From contig JACSRW010000033.1 in assembly GCA_014879565.1 (NCBI GenBank), positions 57,392 to 121,391 of the forward strand: a stretch of DNA of 64,000 nucleotides, given 5' to 3'. Every line of letters starts with the position of its first letter. Position 1 is the stretch's first letter. This DNA comes from Chitinophagaceae bacterium (GTDB lineage: Bacteria > Bacteroidota > Bacteroidia > Chitinophagales > Chitinophagaceae). Made by a program: the position numbers and the translations under genes. The notes under the pieces are model-generated. The model saw only the letters and a list, made by a program, of their open reading frames with translations, had not been told where the DNA came from and ran no database searches. Shown in pieces: positions 61,011-64,000 of the stretch.

Positions 61011-63242
61011 ATGAAAACTGTACGCGTTCTTCTAACCCTCACGGGTCTGTTGTTTGTGTTGTATTGTTGTGTTCGCCGCAGCCCGGCAACCGGTGCACTT
61101 ACGTATACCGGTACCGATAAATGCCAATCCTGCCACCAGCGCCAATTCGAATTGTTCCGCGGCTCTGATCATTACCATGCCATGGATACAGTTTCCGCGG
61201 AAACGGTCCGGGGTGATTTTAATAATACATCATTTATTTATCACGGCGACACGGCCTTTTTCTATAAAAAAGGATCGCAGTATTGTGTACGGACCACCGA
61301 CAGTACCGGGATAAAAAAAGAATTTATCATCCGGTATACATTCGGCTGGAATCCTTTGCAGCAATACCTGGTACCCTTTGAAGACGGAAGACTGCAGGTG
61401 CTCCCGTTTTGCTGGGATACCCGGGAAAAGGAAAAAGGCGGGCAGCGCTGGTTTCACTTATACGGAAAAGAGAAGATCATGCCGGGTGATGAACTGTTCT
61501 GGACCGGGATCAACCAGAACTGGAATTATATGTGTGCCGACTGTCATACTACTGACTTTAAGAAAAATTACATTGCCGCGGAAGATGCTTTTCTCAGTAC
61601 CTGGAAAGAGAGCCGTGTTTCCTGCGAGTCCTGTCATGGTCCGGCTTCCGGGCATATGGAATGGGCGGAGAAAAAAGACACTTCCGTGCCGTTTAAAGGA
61701 TTTGCCATCAGTCTCGCGGCAAAAGCGGTGAACTGGAAACCGGACCCGGTAAGGCAGACCCTGCAGCCCGACCGTATTCAGTTGCATGATACGTTGATGG
61801 AGACCTGTGCCCGTTGTCATGCCCGGGCCACCCGGTTCAGCGATGCTTACCAGCACGGACAATCCCTGCTGCAGACACATCTCCCTGAAAATACCGGGCC
61901 GCTTAATTATTATATTGACGGGCAGATAAAGGAGGAGGATTATGAGTACGGCTCCTTTTTACAGAGTAAAATGTATGCGAAAGGGGTTACCTGTATTACC
62001 TGTCATGAGCCCCACAGTATGAAGACCCGTGTCACGGGTAATGCGCTTTGCACCTCCTGTCATCAACCGGCTAAATACGACGGACCGCAGCATAGTTTTC
62101 ACAAAACAACCGGTACCGGTAACCAGTGTGTGGGCTGTCATATGCCGGTAACCACGTATATGGGCGTGGATGACCGATGGGATCACAGTATCCGGATTCC
62201 CCGGCCGGATCATTCTGTACTGATGGGTACGCCCAATGCCTGTAATAAATGCCATACGGATAAATCCCTGACGTGGGCAGCGGAACATTTCACCCGCTGG
62301 TACAAGGATAAATTACCAAAAGAAAAGACGTATCCGGAATTGCTCTATGCCATTTCCCGTTATGTGAAAGAAAGTGAGCCCTCGTTATATGAAATCCTGC
62401 AGCATAAAAATTACCCGGCTATTATCCGGGCCACGGCCATGGAGCAGTCCGGGTATTATACCACTTCGCGGGTGTTTGCCCTTATACTGGAAGAGTTGAA
62501 GAGTAAGGATCCCTTGTTACGGCTGAATGCCCTGAAGGCTCTGCGGAATTATCCCCCGGCCAATAACCGTGCACATGTGCTGCCCCTGCTTGCTGATAAA
62601 GTGGCGGGGGTGCGCCAGGAAGCGATGATGGTGCTGGCGCCGCAGTACAGTCAGTTAAATGAGTCAGACAGGAAACTTTTTTCCGTTGTGCAGGAAGAAT
62701 ATAATGCGGTACAGACGCAGATGAGTCACCGGCCGGAAGGATATTTTAACCGGGCGGTGATAAAGAATTTTACCGGGGCTGTTCAGGAGGCAGAACATTT
62801 GTATCGCTTGTGTGTGCAATTGTATCCTCGTTTTATACCCGCCTGGAGCAACCTGGCCGATCTGTATCGTGACCAGGGAAGGGAAGAAGAAGCAAGGCAG
62901 GTAATAGCGGAAGGATTACGCGAACATCCCGGAAGCGGGTACCTGCATTATTCACTGGGTTTGTGGTATATCCGGAAAAAGGATACCGGCCGGGGTGTAG
63001 ACGCGCTCAGGAAGGCTGTCACTGCTGATCCGGGAAATGCCCAGTTTACCTATGGATATGCCATTGCGCTCTTCTCCACCAGCCGGCAGGCGGAAGCCTT
63101 AAAGCTTCTCGAACAGTTTCAGCGCCGGTATGGCAATCAGCCCCTGGTGCTGGATGGCTTGATTTCAATCAGCCGGGATCTGAACCTGGCGGAGAAAGCA
63201 GCCCGGTATGAAAAGTTGCGGAGAGAAGTGTTCGGGTACTGA
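61011..63242 (+). CDS. Octaheme cytochrome c with C-terminal HEAT/TPR repeats
   Basis: The protein has 743 residues with an N-terminal hydrophobic signal or anchor (VLLTLTGLLFVLYCC, a possible lipobox). Eight CxxCH heme motifs are visible: CQSCH (38), CADCH (175), CESCH, CARCH, CITCH, CTSCH, CVGCH and CNKCH, all before about residue 420. The rest is helical, first a HEAT-like stretch (PLLRLNALKALRNYPP, VLPLLADKVAGVRQEAMMVLAP) and then three TPR units (RFIPAWSNLADLYRDQGREEEARQVI; LHYSLGLWYIRKKDTGRGVDALRKAV). It is a periplasmic electron carrier or oxidoreductase; the partner is unknown. It has its own transcription unit. Confidence 0.92.
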   Translation: MKTVRVLLTLTGLLFVLYCCVRRSPATGALTYTGTDKCQSCHQRQFELFRGSDHYHAMDTVSAETVRGDFNNTSFIYHGDTAFFYKKGSQYCVRTTDSTGIKKEFIIRYTFGWNPLQQYLVPFEDGRLQVLPFCWDTREKEKGGQRWFHLYGKEKIMPGDELFWTGINQNWNYMCADCHTTDFKKNYIAAEDAFLSTWKESRVSCESCHGPASGHMEWAEKKDTSVPFKGFAISLAAKAVNWKPDPVRQTLQPDRIQLHDTLMETCARCHARATRFSDAYQHGQSLLQTHLPENTGPLNYYIDGQIKEEDYEYGSFLQSKMYAKGVTCITCHEPHSMKTRVTGNALCTSCHQPAKYDGPQHSFHKTTGTGNQCVGCHMPVTTYMGVDDRWDHSIRIPRPDHSVLMGTPNACNKCHTDKSLTWAAEHFTRWYKDKLPKEKTYPELLYAISRYVKESEPSLYEILQHKNYPAIIRATAMEQSGYYTTSRVFALILEELKSKDPLLRLNALKALRNYPPANNRAHVLPLLADKVAGVRQEAMMVLAPQYSQLNESDRKLFSVVQEEYNAVQTQMSHRPEGYFNRAVIKNFTGAVQEAEHLYRLCVQLYPRFIPAWSNLADLYRDQGREEEARQVIAEGLREHPGSGYLHYSLGLWYIRKKDTGRGVDALRKAVTADPGNAQFTYGYAIALFSTSRQAEALKLLEQFQRRYGNQPLVLDGLISISRDLNLAEKAARYEKLRREVFGY

Positions 63243-63364
63243 TTTATCAGGTTCGGCCGGGCAATTGTTACTATGCATGAATATTTACAGGCCTGATAAA
63301 TACCAGTTAGCGGGTATTGAACGGTGCTTTTTTTATGGGTAATATGCGGTAAAATGGAGGTCTA

Positions 63365-63880
63365 ATGAAACCTGGTTTTCTGTTTGTCTCAATGCTTTTA
63401 TCTTTTTTTGCGGTTGCGCAAATGAGTCCTTTTGATGGCTCTTATGCGATTGTCATAAAAGTAAAATCCGGCTCCCTGCCGGTCGGGGCGAGGATAGAGT
63501 TGCAGGAAACAGACCCGGATACTGATTCCTGCCGGTTTATGTCCCGGCCCGTGTTGATGCGGTTTGAGGAGCCCGGGAATGTGCTGATAAAAAACAGGTA
63601 TAATAACCAAAGCTGGGAAGGATGGGCGAAAGAGTATGCGCAGGAAGCCACGTTTATGACAGCGGGACATTATGCCGTGGTGCTGAATTCAGCTGAGCGG
63701 GGTTGTATGATACCCGAGGGCAATAATTACCGTGTCCGTGACCGCCGTTTTCATATTGTGTATACCAGTTCGCAGAAGGAAGTCATTCTGGCCGCCGTAC
63801 CCCCGGAACGGATTTACAGTCTCTCGCAGATGCGGGGGAGGTGGGGGGAGATTAGGATGGTGGAACTGGATTTGCCCTGA
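63365..63880 (+). CDS. Small secreted protein of unknown function
   Basis: The protein has 171 residues with a clear signal peptide (FLFVSMLLSFFAVAQ). The mature part is beta-rich (YAIVIKVKSGSLPVGARIELQETD, PVLMRFEEPGNVLIKNRYNNQSW, HYAVVLNSAERGCMIPEGNNYRVRDRRFHIVYTSSQKEVILAAVPPE) and has two cysteines, at about 59 and 115, which may form a disulfide. No family is recognised. A purine-rich TGGAGG stands ahead of the start codon. It lies 122 bases after the octaheme cytochrome gene. Confidence 0.72.
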   Translation: MKPGFLFVSMLLSFFAVAQMSPFDGSYAIVIKVKSGSLPVGARIELQETDPDTDSCRFMSRPVLMRFEEPGNVLIKNRYNNQSWEGWAKEYAQEATFMTAGHYAVVLNSAERGCMIPEGNNYRVRDRRFHIVYTSSQKEVILAAVPPERIYSLSQMRGRWGEIRMVELDLP

Positions 63881-63886
63881 GTAATG

Positions 63887-63929
63887 GGCAAAAAAGCAAA
63901 AGCCCCCATTCGCTGAAGCGAAGGGGGGC
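63887..63929 (-). terminator. Terminator-like hairpin ahead of the tRNA remnant, minus strand
   Basis: A 12-bp stem with one A-G mismatch (63902-63913 with 63918-63929), loop TGAA, is followed on the minus strand by a T-rich stretch (CTTTTGCTTTTTT). The position suits a terminator of a tRNA gene read from right to left. Confidence 0.6.
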
Positions 63930-63932
63930 GAA

Positions 63933-63953
63933 GTAGTCCCGACAGGAATCGAA
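63933..63953 (-). tRNA. tRNA 3'-end remnant (truncated)
   Basis: On the minus strand this stretch reads TTCGATTCCTGTCGGGACTAC: the T loop, the 3' half of the T stem and the acceptor 3' strand of a tRNA, like tRNA-Arg of related genomes (from memory). The sequence 5' of TTCGATT does not complete the T stem, so no intact tRNA is present. The remaining 47 bases to the window edge are strikingly GC-rich. Confidence 0.6.
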
Positions 63954-64000
63954 TGCCGACGCCCTTCGGGGCCGGCATCCCGACCGGCATTGCCGCGTCG

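Noticed and set aside
63242..63301. Inverted repeat of 10 bp (ATTTATCAGG and CCTGATAAAT) after the octaheme gene
   Set aside because: The arms are 40 bases apart with no T run, so neither terminator nor operator is convincing.

Overview
The window looks like chromosomal DNA of a member of the Bacteroidota, most likely the Chitinophagaceae or a close family. The reasons are a SusC/SusD polysaccharide-utilisation locus, lipoproteins with acidic or lysine-rich residues after the lipid cysteine, a T9SS-type C-terminal sorting domain, protein families typical of the phylum (GH97, DUF4286, DUF4907, bTHX, FISUMP), and promoters with the phylum's -7 element TAnnTTTG instead of a sigma70 -10 box. Gene density is high. 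I see no CRISPR array, insertion sequence or rRNA gene.

Layout. (1) 1-12704: a beta-1,4-galactan utilisation locus with a truncated SusC, SusD, two SusE/SusF-type lipoproteins, a GH53 endo-galactanase, a GH2 beta-galactosidase fused to a second GH53 domain, galactokinase, an SSS-family symporter and a small membrane protein. Together they would bind galactan, cut it, import the products and phosphorylate galactose. (2) 12732-17217: an HD-domain protein, an OB-fold-like protein and the rplM-rpsI-rpsB-tsf translation operon. (3) 17300-23513 (minus): an RND efflux operon whose promoter region carries two Crp/Fnr-like palindromes. (4) 23686-29072: a methyltransferase, pyrH, a coiled-coil protein, ribosomal protein bTHX, HU, DUF4286, xth and a LOG-family protein. 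(5) 29131-33655: GH97, SemiSWEET, HAD phosphatase, LemA and DUF3137 in one run. (6) 33737-43128 (minus): a split methionine synthase with a 32-residue membrane microprotein between the halves, recR, an Ig-like lipoprotein and a UvrD-type helicase fused to an Fe-S nuclease. (7) 43152-53205: an SRPBCC protein, two response regulators, GH20 hexosaminidase, a TPR protein and two histidine kinases. (8) 53349-63880: a cytochrome c'-like lipoprotein, katG with an OxyR-like box, DUF4907 with a giant kelch/FISUMP protein, an octaheme cytochrome and a small secreted protein. (9) The right edge holds a tRNA 3'-end fragment that runs abruptly into GC-rich DNA.

The signals most worth following are: the microprotein ORF coupled by stop/start overlaps between the two methionine synthase halves; four intergenic arrays of degenerate 7-bp repeats lying against gene ends; twin Crp-like palindromes at the efflux operon; a motif shared upstream of two-component genes; and the truncated tRNA at the right edge, which may be an attachment-site scar. 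All functions are assigned from sequence patterns read by eye; no database search was run.
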